Of a DNA stretch of 64,000 nucleotides, positions 1-10,930 are shown piece after piece. A program made the position numbers and the translations under genes. How positions within the stretch are numbered: position 1 is the first letter of the stretch; every line of letters begins with the position of its first letter. The DNA lies in assembly GCF_020283565.1 (NCBI RefSeq), contig NC_060065.1:33282409-33346408 (forward strand), written 5' to 3'. Origin of the DNA: Trifolium pratense. Its lineage: Eukaryota > Streptophyta > Magnoliopsida > Fabales > Fabaceae. The notes under the pieces were generated by a model, which made no database searches, was not told where the DNA came from, and worked only from the letters and a program-made list of their open reading frames with translations.

Positions 1-699
1 CAAAGTATGCGGCTTCAAGTTCTTTATGTGGTAGAAAGAGAAAAAAACGCCAATTGAGGGCTCCAATTCGAAGCCGGAACACATTACCTCATAGGCTTTG
101 ATAAAGGCCCAACTATTAGGATGGAGTTGGGTAGGGGCGACGTTGAGAACCTTCAATATCTCCGCCTCAAATGAAGTAAAAGGCAACCAAATGTTGAGGG
201 GTTGGATCACGCCGGTATAAAGATAGAAATAATGCGGCCGGTTGTCATTCTTAGAAAATACAAACTCGTCCTCTCTGACGGGTTCGGTTATAATAGAGTC
301 TTCGTGAGAGGGGTCTGAAAGCTTGACGGCTTTCCTAAAGCTCCTCACCATTTCCGTACTGGTATACTTTGAAGAAACTTCCATGGTGACGGGAGTATAA
401 CCAGCAACAACCAGATCTCGACAAGGATTCTTCCGCTTTCCTGTGAAAGAGGAAGGGGAGATTATGACGCAATCACTGTCATTACCACTATCAGCACTAC
501 TACTATCACTATCACTATCACTATCACTACTACTACTCCCAACATCAAAACCCCATAATTCCGAGTAAAATCCTCGGCTATTAAGAACACCGTTAGCCCT
601 AGTATAGTGGGCGCGAACTTGTTGCGCCCATTCGAGATAACTAGGAGCAGAAATAGGAACCCTCCCCTCATTATCGTCTAACTCCCTCAAAATAACCAT
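1..699 (-). CDS. putative gypsy-type transposon domain protein (antisense ORF), C-terminal end beyond the window
   Basis: A frame opening at ATG 699-697 stays open for 233 codons to base 1. It begins MVILRELDDNEGRVPISAP. A Ser/Asp-rich tract at about residues 56-80 is encoded by near-perfect (AGTGAT)n. The C-terminal half has the core of the plant putative gypsy-type transposon domain (PF04195-like): LNIWLPFTSFEAEILKVLNV, then APTQLHPNSWAFIKAYEVMC, then an aromatic-rich stretch. In this family the domain is N-terminal and is followed by low-complexity or coiled-coil sequence, which would lie off the left edge. The role of such antisense proteins is unknown. It is probably an element gene, not a host gene. 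The frame is easy to miss because it has no stop inside the window. Confidence 0.75.
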   Translation of the reverse strand, partial: MVILRELDDNEGRVPISAPSYLEWAQQVRAHYTRANGVLNSRGFYSELWGFDVGSSSSDSDSDSDSSSADSGNDSDCVIISPSSFTGKRKNPCRDLVVAGYTPVTMEVSSKYTSTEMVRSFRKAVKLSDPSHEDSIITEPVREDEFVFSKNDNRPHYFYLYTGVIQPLNIWLPFTSFEAEILKVLNVAPTQLHPNSWAFIKAYEVMCSGFELEPSIGVFFSFYHIKNLKPHTL

Positions 700-1381
700 C
701 TTTCTAAACCTAAATCAGAAAATTAGGGTTCCTACGCAACACAGACCAAACCGGCGAAAAGGAATAAGGTATAAAAGAAGAATACCTTAGGAAATTGACA
801 AAGCTTGGAGCAATAAACTGGAAGCGTCCTAACACGAAGCGTTGAACAAAGGCTTGCTGGAGAATCGAAGAAGGATATGCGAAAAAGAGAACGGATTTGC
901 GAGAAGAAATAAGTAAAGGGAAGGAAACAGAGGTACTATTTAAAGAGAAAAACCTTTTCGGCTGTTTGAAGTCCAGAAGTTGAAGCAAGAGGTAACGCAC
1001 GCGTCGTCGGATTAAATACGTGTCAAAGCGCGCATCTCAAGAGTAAATCATGGAAGATTTATCGTCAGACAGTTAAAAACCACGCCCACCGGCGAGGTAA
1101 CTATCTATAACGCCTTTAAAGGAAGGGCCACGCCAGGACGCATTATCTCGCCAAAAAAGCAAAAACTTGATTCGCCTGCGGGGCGCAACAAAGATATCCA
1201 AAACAATGGCCAACGAGAAAAAGCCAAAAATCAAGGAGAAGCAAGACATAAAATAAAGCAAAGACAAGACATAAAGTAATGCATTCTACTCAAAGCAAGA
1301 AAGAAAATCTTTATTATTAGCAGAAAATGGAAAGTACAACGAGGAGAAACCAAGGCTACATGGAGAAATCCTAAAATCCTA
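700..1381. other. element-internal spacer without a convincing gene
   Basis: This is moderately GC-rich sequence between two antisense frames. Short frames occur on both strands but none has recognisable motifs. It could be leader or intron sequence for the antisense gene that starts at 699. Confidence 0.4.
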
Positions 1382-1702
1382 TCAATCAGACTCCGAATCC
1401 TTTTGCACAGGCTCAGGGAAAGTCATCTTGGATTCCACGGTGACCCGGGACCCCTCTTCTTCACTGGACGAAGAAGCACGAAGCTCAGGAGGAACATAGG
1501 TCTCCAGAAACGAAACGTAATCCTCATCACCACTACCAGAATCGGAGGTATCCGAGGAAAGAACGATAACCTCCACCTTTTTGACATCCTTAGACCTTCG
1601 GGAGCGAGTGGAGTTAGAGGTTGAAACCTCAACTCTTTTCTTCCTCCGCTGAGGCGGAGTACTTCTGGCAACAGATTTTTTCGCATTATTATTTTCCATC
1701 AT
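1382..1702 (-). CDS. small acidic, Ser-rich retroelement-borne protein, unrecognised
   Basis: A 106-residue frame. The N-terminus is basic (MMENNNAKKSVARS, then RRKKR, which could act as a nuclear localisation signal). A Ser/Asp/Glu-rich middle (LSSDTSDSGSGDEDY) and an acidic Ser cluster (ASSSSEEEGS) follow. I recognise no domain. It lies in the same orientation as the frames on either side, inside the antisense region of the gypsy element, and could be an exon of a longer antisense gene. Several frames overlap here, but this one has the most protein-like composition. Confidence 0.45.
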   Translation of the reverse strand: MMENNNAKKSVARSTPPQRRKKRVEVSTSNSTRSRRSKDVKKVEVIVLSSDTSDSGSGDEDYVSFLETYVPPELRASSSSEEEGSRVTVESKMTFPEPVQKDSESD

Positions 1703-2090
1703 AAAGATTCAAAACAAGATGATAAAAATTCGAGTTTTTAGCAGGTGATATTTATAGTCAGTGTTTAACCTTAACATCGTTATTAACGATAATAATAAAT
1801 GCGCGGACGGTTAAAACTACCAAGTTTTGACTGTCTCGATAAATGCCACTTTTATGTTTCCAAGGAGTCAAAATTTGACCCATTTTAGTTATCGAAGATC
1901 GCAAAGGAAGGCGGTACTAAAAAGAACAGAAGAGCAACACATAAGGAAAGGAAATTGCTTAATATTCAAATTTTTCGCAAAGAAAATACAACGGAAGCAA
2001 GAAACAGAATGAAAATAACGAAGGTTCAATGATACGGAAACAAATTACAAACATAGAAAAAAGACATAAAAGAGCAAGTAAGTAAAGACT
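1703..2090. other. AT-rich spacer inside the element
   Basis: AT-rich DNA between two antisense frames. I see no gene or clear signal. Confidence 0.35.
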
Positions 2091-2708
2091 TCATGGCATG
2101 GTAGAACTCCCCAATTCACCGGCGTCGGCGACGGCGAGACGGTGCATTTCCTCCAGCGCCCGTTTCACCCTCTTCGCCTTCACCATGTTTTCTTCAATAG
2201 GCTTCAGATCCTCTCTCAGCTCGTTCTGCTTGTCCAAAAGGTCCACCAAAGAATGGCGCCTGGAAATCAGCTTAGCAACATCATCCCTAATCTCGCCTTG
2301 AAGAGCCCTCTTCCTCTTCACAAGCGGCTTCATCTCCTTGTTCAGCAGCGCCAGACGATCGTCCACTCTCCGCTCCTCATTAAAGCATATTCCTAAGATT
2401 TCCTCTTGCACACCCATGGTCTCTTTCGTGATCTCTATCTGGCTATCAACAGCTTCGGTGACTTCGAAGTGACATTCCTTAACATTCTCCACAGCAATCA
2501 CAAAGGAGGCATTAGCTTTTAACTCCTTTTCCAGGCGCAAGACACTATCGAGAAAGCGTTTCTCTTCTTTGGTTAACCTCCAGCAGTAGTCGTTAAGCTC
2601 CTTGACGAATTCAGAAAATTCGCCAAAATCCTCCATCAGGTCTTCAGTATTTATGGTCAGCATACGACGGAGCCGCTTGATAACCGGAGAGGCGGGAGCT
2701 GACCGCAT
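2091..2708 (-). CDS. coiled-coil protein of the gypsy element antisense region
   Basis: A 205-residue frame starting MRSAPASPVIKRLRRMLTIN. Most of the rest is predicted helical with heptad-like spacing of Leu, Val and Ile among Glu, Lys and Arg (about residues 30-190, for example WRLTKEEKRFLDSVLRLEKE), which suggests a coiled coil. There is no cysteine-histidine knuckle and no protease, RT or integrase motif. It is the antisense frame nearest the LTR and about 290 bp from the polypurine tract. The function is unknown. Coiled-coil segments are common in proteins with the gypsy-type transposon domain, so it may be a relative or a separated part of the same gene. Confidence 0.55.
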   Translation of the reverse strand: MRSAPASPVIKRLRRMLTINTEDLMEDFGEFSEFVKELNDYCWRLTKEEKRFLDSVLRLEKELKANASFVIAVENVKECHFEVTEAVDSQIEITKETMGVQEEILGICFNEERRVDDRLALLNKEMKPLVKRKRALQGEIRDDVAKLISRRHSLVDLLDKQNELREDLKPIEENMVKAKRVKRALEEMHRLAVADAGELGSSTMP

Positions 2709-2987
2709 TCAAAAGGAGGATTTTTGGGAGACATACTGTAGAAAGAAAGCTGTTAGGTAAACAGGTGAAATGGGATGAGCGGATCCTAACATCGAAAGAT
2801 CCATTTTATAGAGGAAATATCCAATCGTGTCATCAGTAAATGGAGAAACGGTTGATAGATATGGCATAGGAGAGCGAGATCGTGCACCAGAAAGTGGGAA
2901 GAAACGTGATGAAACCGTTCCCGCGTTACAAGTTTTTAGAGGGAAAATTCGAATCATACTCAAGCACTTCACCCCTTTGGACTTCGT

Positions 2988-2998
2988 GCTTGGGGGGC
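2988..2998 (+). other. polypurine tract
   Basis: The run gcttggggggc immediately precedes the LTR start TGTGG at 2999. Its place and G-run are typical of the second-strand priming site of plant gypsy elements and fix the orientation as plus. Confidence 0.65.
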
Positions 2999-3483
2999 TG
3001 TGGACTGGGCAACGGGCCTAAAAGCAAAATCAAACTAGCCCAATTAATATGAGAAAGGAAACAGGCCCAAAACAATTAAATCCTAAACATCCATTTGGCG
3101 ACATAAGGTCTGGGCGAGGTAGGCAATGACTGATAACGCCTATAAGACGGATTTACCCACGATAACAAAATATCTTCCTCCTTCCCTGCCTTGGCGATTA
3201 ACTTGGGAATGAAGAAAACAACTCCTTGAAACTGCCATGGCTTGGAGACCAAGGTTTTTATTCCTACTTTCACGCTGCATCACCGGAAAAGGCGCTGAAG
3301 ACCGGATTTGTAGGAACCCTAGCTTGGAGAAGAAGACTTTAGTGGTCTATAAATAGTTTCATATTTTCATCTGTAAAGGGATCGAATTCTGACTTATAAA
3401 ACTCCCAGGGTTGTTGGGATTGAACTGAGTGTAATCACACCATTTGATCAATAATACAAACCCCCTTGTTTTTTACCAGAACA
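2999..3483 (+). repeat. LTR of the gypsy element (about 485 bp)
   Basis: Begins TGTGGACTGGG after the polypurine tract and plausibly ends CCAGAACA. It carries a TATA box at 3347-3356. The right boundary is uncertain by some 10-20 bp because a primer-binding-like sequence follows (3501-3520). No second copy is in the window, so age and target duplication cannot be read. Confidence 0.6.
3347..3356 (+). promoter_or_regulatory. TATA box of the gypsy LTR
   Basis: The string ctataaatag lies about 350 bp into the LTR, where a retrotransposon U3 promoter is expected. Confidence 0.6.
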
Positions 3484-3500
3484 TCATCCAAAAAGGATTA

Positions 3501-3520
3501 GTGGCGCAGCTTGTTGCCCG
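3501..3520 (+). other. degenerate primer-binding-site-like sequence
   Basis: gtggcgcagcttgttgcccg resembles the TGGCGCC...GTTGCC primer-binding sequence seen downstream of 5' LTRs in Tat/Ogre-type elements. A binding site right of this LTR and a polypurine tract left of it means the LTR is bordered by internal sequence on both sides. AT-rich DNA unlike the element starts within about 30 bp, so only a stub remains. Confidence 0.4.
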
Positions 3521-3529
3521 TTTGTCTTT

Positions 3530-4194
3530 CACTCATATGTAATTATTTTGGAAATATATATATAAGATTTGAAGTGAAAACAAAAAATTATATATTATTA
3601 AAAAATACGATCAAAATAAGGTAAATGAATAATATATTTTTGTCAAACAAAGTCTTATAATTAGGGACTAGGGACGGAGGTAGTAGTATTAGCTTAGGAA
3701 AATAACTTGCAAAATATTGAAAAATTAAATGACCTAAAATATGTTTTTTTTTTTTTTTAATATATATAATCAATGACCTAAAATATGTAATTTCTTTTTG
3801 CTTCTAATTTCTATTGGTATCATTGGATCAAAGTAACATATTAATTTATACATTTTTGTGATTTTATAATTGACCTAAAATATGTATCTGGTACATATTA
3901 ATTTAAAGTGTGTATATATGTGTTTCGTAAGTGCATATCCTAATTTCTAAAAATGAAAATATTTGACTGGTACTATATGCCGGTACTAGTTAAGATATCA
4001 TCAACGAACTTAACTACTATATATAGTACCTAGTCTCAAGGAGACGCATAAATTTGGAATTGAATAGATTCTCATGTATGAAACGCAAATGTGTTTGAAT
4101 GAAAAGTTACATAGGGCACATGTTTGTTTGAAATTTTAAAAAAATATAATTTTTTTCGAAAAAAAATTATTTTTAAGAAAATAGATTTTCTATC
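3530..4194. other. AT-rich intergenic DNA
   Basis: Long A/T runs, including an 18-T run near 3745. A single Stowaway-like end (gacggaggtagta) lies near 3672. No gene is visible. Confidence 0.5.
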
Positions 4195-4322
4195 CACTTG
4201 GGTTGGTGCATTGGTATTGGCTTGGGACCTGAGAGTGTGCTCCTCTTGAGATCTGAGGTTCGATTCTCTCTGGTGTCAATTTGGGTGGGCTAATTTAGCT
4301 TCTTCAAAAAAAAAAAAAAAAA
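4195..4322 (+). mobile_element. tRNA-derived SINE with poly(A) tail
   Basis: A box A-like stretch ggttggtgcattgg (4201) and a box B match GGTTCGATTCTC (4258-4269) are spaced as in a tRNA promoter. A short body (tctggtgtcaatttgggtgg) and a 17-A tail ending at about 4322 follow. No clear target duplication was found. Confidence 0.7.
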
Positions 4323-4726
4323 TTTCTTAGCTATTTTTCGTTTGTTTACAATAATTAAAAACTATTTTTTTAAGATGATGAGTGATAAAAAAATGAATTT
4401 TGATAAAAACTATTGAAAATAGATTCTCATTTTGATGGAAAAAAATGATTTTTTGAAAAAATCTGAAACAAACACAAAAATGGATTTTTTTTGAAAAAAA
4501 TAAATTTTCTTGGTGAAAAATTTGAAACAAACAAGGCCATAAGAAACTATATAAAATAATCTATTATTTTGAAAAAAGCATTATTATACCGAAAAATGTG
4601 TTTGTTTAGTATACTTGTCAATCTCTGAATTTCCTTCAACATTTTACATCTCCAAACATTTGTAAGCTCTTCAAACTTGTATCAGTACCACACACCAGAC
4701 CACTAGAAATATTTGATGAACTAGTG
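4323..4726. other. AT-rich intergenic DNA
   Basis: Poly(A)-like and TGAAAAA-rich sequence without coding signal. Confidence 0.5.
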
Positions 4727-4731
4727 TGTAT

Positions 4732-5181
4732 TGTTGGGATTGATTGCAATGTAAGTCCCACATTGCTAATGAAGAAAAAGAAGGAGGTTAAAAAATAGCT
4801 ATTGAAAGTCCCACATCGCTTAGAATTGTGAAGCAAGAAGGAAATCAAAGCTATATAATGGACCTAAGTTCTTTGTTTATAATTGCACCAGTCAGTAGCA
4901 CTTTAAGCTTATATCTGACTTTTTTTGTTTTTCTCTTGTACTCTTGTATTAGAGGGTTGAGAGATGTAGTTAGGTATTTGCTTTGGAGAGTGCGGGTGTA
5001 TTAAGGGCCAAGGGAAGGTTGAGGGTAGTCTATGTGTTGTAACAATTTTCACATAGTGTTTATTCTCTGGTTGTCGTTTTTGACAACGACCGTGGTTTTT
5101 TCTCCGGTTTGGAGTTTCCACGTTATATTCTTGTGTTGTTGATTGCGTTCTTTTATTTTCTCTATGACGGTTTTTCCAACA
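4732..5181 (+). mobile_element. solo LTR (copia-like) with perfect TSD
   Basis: Begins TGTTGGGATTG and ends TTTTTCCAACA, giving TGTTGG/CCAACA ends. It is flanked by tgtat at 4727-4731 and tgtat at 5182-5186, a perfect 5-bp target duplication. Inside are two gtcccacat blocks, usual in legume copia LTRs, and a TATA-like tatataatgg near 4852. No internal region or second LTR is present, so this is a solo LTR left by recombination between two LTRs. It lies about 260 bp beyond the 3' end of the EHD gene. The orientation is inferred from the TATA box. Confidence 0.85.
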
Positions 5182-5446
5182 TGTATAACTATATATGGGA
5201 GGAGAATCTTCCCTTTTACAAAGCTTATCCAGAATTAAAACGAATATGAACTAGTGTATAAATGATACACCTCATCAAGCTCAAGTGGGCAATATAAATC
5301 CAGAACTAAAATGAATATGAATATTAAACAATGAAAATGAAACCATCTATAGTTTCTTCATTACTAATTCAAACATCAAAGTCTTGCATTTATCAAACAT
5401 ATACCACATATATGGTGATTGCAACATGTTTAAAACATTTTTCATT

Positions 5447-8400
5447 TTAATCATAAGGATTTCTGAATTTCTTTAAAAGCTCTGGGATTTCATATCCAAG
5501 CATGTCATCTATGGCTTGAATCATTTTAGGCTTTAGTTTCTCAAATTTGTCGATGCTATAACCACTCAAAACTTCTCTGAAGTGTTCAACACTAGGAAAA
5601 TCACCAGCTGGTAGATGATACTCCCTTTGAATCTGTTTTGTAAAACATAAATAAAAAAAAAAATTGAGAAATTAATCAACAACATTAGACAGAAAAAAAA
5701 AGTAAAGGTGGAGGAGAAACCTTCGCAAATTCATTTTCGAGATTATCAGTGAGTTTTTGTTGAGCTTTTGCTTTGCCCATTATTGCTGGCATTTCCTTCT
5801 TAAGATGACTAATTATGTATGCATGAATTTTAGCAGACCTAGCTCGTTTCACAAATTCATTGATCTGCACAAGTTCAATGACAACAAATATTTGAAACAT
5901 GAATACAGCGTCATCTACATACAATTCAATCGATTTGCACCAACAAGCAAAATCATATGAAATTAGAAACCTACCCGACGATCACAGGCCTTCTTTGGAA
6001 TGTCCAGTAAATCTGCCAACAGATCATTCTGTTCCTTTTCGAAGAGATTTTTTCCTAGTGGACCAGTATCATTTGCAGGCTTATCATTAAATGACCTGTC
6101 AAAGTCAATAAGAGCATATGCTATAAGCAAAAGAATATCAAAATAATTAGAGAAACAATCCAATCATGTTAAGCAATGTAGTCAGGTTCGAGATCCTACA
6201 TAGGATCGGTAGGCTGGTTGAGATTCGTAAGATCGGGATCGTAGCTCGATTCGTAAGATCCTACTCAAGGGTAAAATTGTAACTTCACATATATACATAT
6301 ACATAAACACAAAAAGAAATATAATACATAACAGAATAAACTCAATTAATTAATATTTCATAGACATCATTCCAAATGTTCATAAGTTCATAACAGAGGG
6401 TTAGAAGAAGCAACAATAGGATTGAAACTTGAGAGTGAAAGAGATGAGTTCAGAAGGTTCCGGTGAGGACAGAGATTTGAGTGAAAGAGATGGTTGAAAG
6501 TGAGAGAGGAGCGAACGAAAGTGAGAAGGGAGTGAGAACAAACATAAACTAACCGCCGGCGAGGTTCACGGCGGCGCCGTCTAGAGCTTAGGTAAAAAAC
6601 TCTAGGATCGTAAGAACCTATGACCCGGTGCGAGAACCTGACTACAGACAGGTCAAAAAAGGAACCTACATGGGTTCTAAGCTCGGTTGGCCTTCACAAG
6701 CTCGTAGGATCTTAAGAACCTACGACCCGGTGCGAGAACCTGACTACATTAAGTGATTAATGTGTATCCCAGCAAAAGATACTACATAACATGAAACAAA
6801 TATCAGTAATACAATGTTCACAATAAACAATTAGATCAAATACTATAACTCCAACTACTACAATGTCATTGACCTCTGGATTTCAAATCACAAGATGGTA
6901 AAATAATGGTTAAGTACTCTTGGAAGTCGTAAGCAAAGTAATCAATCATGATACACATAACAAACCTACCCAATGTATACACGAGCAACTTCAGGAGTAT
7001 TCAAAACTTTCCCCAGCGACCACATCAAAGCTCCATAAACTCGCATAAGCTAAAATGTTACAATTACACATGATGAAATAAACAAAAAATTAGCAAACCA
7101 ATAAAATAGAACAATGTGTCAGAAAAAATGGTTCAGTCTTATTTAATGTGGCATACTTGTTGAGTATCAACTTGGTCTGCCTTATTCAAAACCACACGTA
7201 TCTTGTCCTCATTGCCACGTAAAGATGAAATTACACGTTTGAACTCATCACTGATGTCAAGTTTATGTGGATCAAATAGAAGAAGAATGACATCAGATTT
7301 GGCAGCAAACCAAGATACAACACCAGTGAAATCATAGCTTCTTTGCGTCCTTTGTTTCTCTCCGGACAGGACACCAGGAGTGTCCACAATTGTTACTTCA
7401 TCCAGCAGCTAAAAGAAAAAGTTACTTTAGTTTCAAGTACAAATATTGACAAAGTAATTTGACTTGGAATATATAATAAAAAAACTCACTGGATGTGGCA
7501 TTTGAGAACATTGGAACTTTGATAAAAATGAACCTCCAAAAGTTGTCAGGCCACTAAAAGGCATATCAGCATCAACAGCTATAGTGTTTCCAGGGACACT
7601 CCTCTCATCAGGGCCAGACTGTAAATAAAAAGATAGAGTGAGTCTTGAAGCAAGCTCCAGGAACACAATCAGAGCACAAAGCCATAATCTTTATCCCACA
7701 TGCGCACATATTTTTCTGTTTGGAATCTATTGATTTCTAGATGCGATACTACAACATAAAGCTTTTCATACCATGACAACAACAAATCTATCTGTTGTAG
7801 GCTCTGGTCCAATGTGTGCTCCTGTCCAAAGGCGGGTTAAAAGAGAACATATATGATTAGTATAGTAGTTAACTAGTTATGTCTGTGTCGATCATCAATT
7901 TTGTAAATGAAGGAAATGCAATAATGCAGCCAGTGGATTAACCACAACTCAACCAACCTGGATAATCACATTTTAACAAATGTTTTATAAATGTTGTTTT
8001 TCCAGTAGAGTATTGCCCAAGAAGCATGACCATAGGTTTAGCATCAAAATCACTGTTGGTCTGAAAGGGAGAAATCAATACATTCTTACAATTAACATCA
8101 TCATATTTACATGGATAAGATGTGCTAAGTAAAGTATGTGCTATGCAGACACATGTCGAAAAATTTGGTATGTTTTACTTAAAAATTGGGCGCAAATGCC
8201 ACTTACCAACAACGGAGATACAAAATCATTATATCTATAAGTGGCTTCCAAGGGCTTTAGTCTCTCAGTATACAATCTCTTCAGGCCATCAACTATTGAT
8301 GTAACTGCATTGGGAGGTAACTAAGAAAAAGCAAACTATTATGTTTAGAATATATCTGACAACATATTAATATTAAAAATATTACGCAATATATCTTGAT

Positions 8401-10327
8401 ATTTGATTAAATTAAAATCAATCACAACAACACCATGTGTTCAAATATTGGCTTGTACACGTGATTCAACTCATCAAAGTAATGAATGGAAATGTGAGAA
8501 GAAAGAAGCTACATGAGATGAGATACTACATTCCTAATAGAAGTGTGTACAGAATTGGCAACATTAACAAAGTGAAAGTGGGCAGTAATCATTGAGTGTG
8601 AACTATATGTTTTCTTCAATTCCAATTATTATAGCAAGCATAATTTGTTGATATTCTTCAAGGATCTCTAAATAAAAATAAATAAGGAATTCATCTAAAA
8701 AATAATGCATTGCCAGCGCCAACAACTTATTGAACAGGATGGAAATAAAATCACCTATCACCATAAAGCCACATAAAGTCTATAACTTAGAACTATAAAT
8801 TTCATCACAACCGATTAAGACCTGTAAATTTGAGAACAGAAACGAGACTCACTTTCTTTGAAGATTTTGAAGTAAACCAAGAGTTAGGTAGAAATGGTTG
8901 AGGCTGAGGAGTTACTGCATATGGACAATAAAATTATCAAATCAAATATCAAACATTAAGAATTCAATATCATGAATCATTAAAAGAATTAGTTGCATAT
9001 ATAATCTAACCATTCACTTCGGGTGGAGGAGTAATTGTCAAAGTCTTAGTTTTCTGAAAAAAAAAGAAAAGAAAAAAGAAAATAAGAGAGAAATTCGATA
9101 GAAACAATATAATCTAAATCTCAGCAATTAAGCACAAGGTGTGATAGAAAAGAACTGCTTACTGCCACTAAAGTATCTAGTCCTTCAATCACAGGAGGTT
9201 TAACGTTTTCCTTATCCACTGCAATCAATAAAAACTAACTAATCAGTTTCATTGAAACAAGAGAATTAATAAAAATAAACAAATAAACCATTGATTCAGT
9301 CCTTTAAATTATCACATACTCCAATTTAGTCCCTAAACTATACATACTAATAAGTAGTCTCTAAAGTATATAAAATCCGTCTGTATAGTCCATAAATTAT
9401 CACTCTCTCCAATTTAGTCCCTCAACTATATGCATATAATAAGTAGTCTCTAAAGTATATAAAATTCATCAATTCAATCACTAAAGTATATAAAATCCGT
9501 CAATTTAGTCCCTAACATTTTAATAACGGGGACTGGAGTTATGTATTTTATATAGTTCAGGGAATAAATTGTTATTGGAAATAAAAACACAATAATGAGA
9601 AGCAAATATATCATCTTTATAGTCTATATAGATAACATTAATGGGGAAACCATCATTTCAATCTTCGAAAGTTAAACTCGCATTACAAGTGTCTTTTATA
9701 TTAGTCATTTTGATCGTCAAATCTGTTTTTAGGTAGCGAATTTAGTCCTCGAATGTATTTTTTGTCAGTCACATTAATCAATAAAATTACTACAAAACTC
9801 AAAACTCAGTTAGAAACTGAAATTAGAGAATAAATCTTGACGATGAAATCACACTTACTTTGAATCTTTAGGATATCAGAATTAAGTTCATATCCTGCTT
9901 GTGCAAGCGAAACCAACTGTTCATTCAAAATCAAATCGAATCAAAATCCAGTTTCTCAAAACAAAATCAGAATCGTAAAAAAAAAAAAAAAATCGATAAA
10001 CATAGATCAAGAAGGTAGAACCTGCATCGCAGTAACGAACTCCGAAAAACCTAAAAATCCTTGACGTTTGTTATCAGCAAGAGCCCAAAGCTGTTTGAGT
10101 TGTGAACGAGACAAGTTCGAAAGAGCAAAGAACTTCGTAGCTTCGTTTCCACTGATTCGTCCATCTCCATCTACATACAAATCAAAACGAATTCAAAATG
10201 AAACGAATTCGTAACTGAAATTATGAATATGATGATGAACACGATAGTTATAGTTACCTGAATCTGCTATATTGAACCATTCTTGATAAGTTGCAGTTTC
10301 TTCTTTTGAACGAATTTCCGTTTTCAT
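5447..10327 (-). CDS. EHD1: EH-domain-containing protein (EHD-type endocytic ATPase)
   Basis: Dynamin-like membrane-remodelling ATPase of endocytic recycling. I read 15 exons: 10327-10258, 10170-10022, 9916-9859, 9218-9163, 9053-9011, 8914-8853, 8320-8207, 8060-7958, 7821-7772, 7618-7490, 7408-7157, 7049-6970, 6095-5975, 5864-5721, 5632-5447. All have GT/AG borders and joining phases, giving 538 aa. The plant order is seen: N-terminal EH domain with an EF-hand loop (DSDGDGRISGNE, residues 22-33), then the G domain with P-loop GQYSTGKT (199-206), DTPG (287-290) and NKAD (353-356), then a helical C-terminus ending KKFRNPYD. Length matches the roughly 545-aa Arabidopsis EHD1/EHD2; EHD1 and EHD2 are not separated here. 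The intron at 6096-6969 holds a TIR element and the intron at 9219-9858 a repeat. It seems intact. Confidence 0.93.
6177..6748. mobile_element. non-autonomous TIR element in an EHD intron
   Basis: Ends are perfect 13-bp inverted repeats TGTAGTCAGGTTC and GAACCTGACTACA. The flanks ttaagcaa and ttaagtga may be a decayed 8-bp target duplication (6 of 8 match), pointing to a hAT-like or MULE-like origin. A 45-bp block including the right end is duplicated inside (6602-6646 and 6704-6748). It has a GC-rich core (ccgccggcgagg) and no transposase frame. Confidence 0.6.
9300..9490. repeat. two tandem copies of a roughly 95-bp AT-rich unit in an EHD intron
   Basis: The unit contains ccaatttagtccctaaact, then taagtagtctctaaagtat, then aaaatccgtc. 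It occurs twice with divergence, followed by a partial third (caatttagtccctaac near 9501). This type of TTTAGTCCCT sequence is spread through legume introns and spacers, probably derived from a MITE. Confidence 0.6.
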
Positions 10328-10930
10328 TTTCAAAACGCTCTCTCAACGAGTTTGTTACAGAGTTTAGAATTCAAATTGTAGAAGAGAGGGTTCTTTTCGA
10401 TTTTAATAAGGGAAGTGAGTTTTCTTTATGATTTTGACACGTGGTTTTGTGATGTGATGGACGGTGTTTGTTTGATTTTGGTTTGGAGTGGGACCTTTTG
10501 TGTGGATATGTCCACAGTGAATTGCTTCTTTTGCGGTTTTGATTTTGAATTTTTGCATTTCGGCGCCACTGGGTTGGGGTCATCTAGACCGTTACACAGG
10601 AAAACGTTTCCATCGCACCGATGTGATCGTTGATTTATTATTATTATGATGATCTGTCACGCATGAACCATGCCATCCAAAATTCCAAAATATCAAGAAA
10701 AACTAATCAAAGGTTTAAAATGTACAATGCATGTATAAATATCCACTCTATATCTGTGAGCTTAGCTCCGTTGATAGGAACATCGCATATATTATGCGGA
10801 GTTGAAGTTCGAATTATGGACACTCTGTTTATTTACCTTTAAGAAGAAATTTTTAGGCAAGTAAAAAAAAATCCACAAGTCAATTATTGATTTAGTTTTT
10901 TCAATTGTCCATATCTCTAAATTGTTTTGG
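10328..10930. other. EHD upstream region
   Basis: 5' flank of the EHD gene. No TATA box stands out. Short frames on both strands lack motifs. Confidence 0.4.

Larger units (their letters stand above)
1..3483 (+). mobile_element. 3' part of a Ty3/gypsy (Tat/Ogre-like) LTR retrotransposon, entering from the left edge
   Basis: Reading on the plus strand, the segment ends in a G-rich polypurine tract (2988-2998) followed at once by an LTR that begins TGTGG. All convincing reading frames to the left (1-699, 1382-1702, 2091-2708) lie on the minus strand. Tat-lineage plant gypsy elements are known to carry extra antisense frames between pol and the 3' LTR, and one frame here has the putative gypsy-type transposon domain, so orientation and content agree. 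gag-pol and the 5' LTR would lie outside the window. The lineage is inferred. Confidence 0.7.

Noticed and set aside
462..671. 69-residue Val/Ile-rich frame on the minus strand
   Set aside because: It is an out-of-frame reading of the AGTGAT repeat inside the longer antisense frame 1-699, which has the family motifs.
1403..1686. 73- and 87-residue frames on both strands
   Set aside because: Overlap the 106-residue acidic frame in other phases and show no motif.
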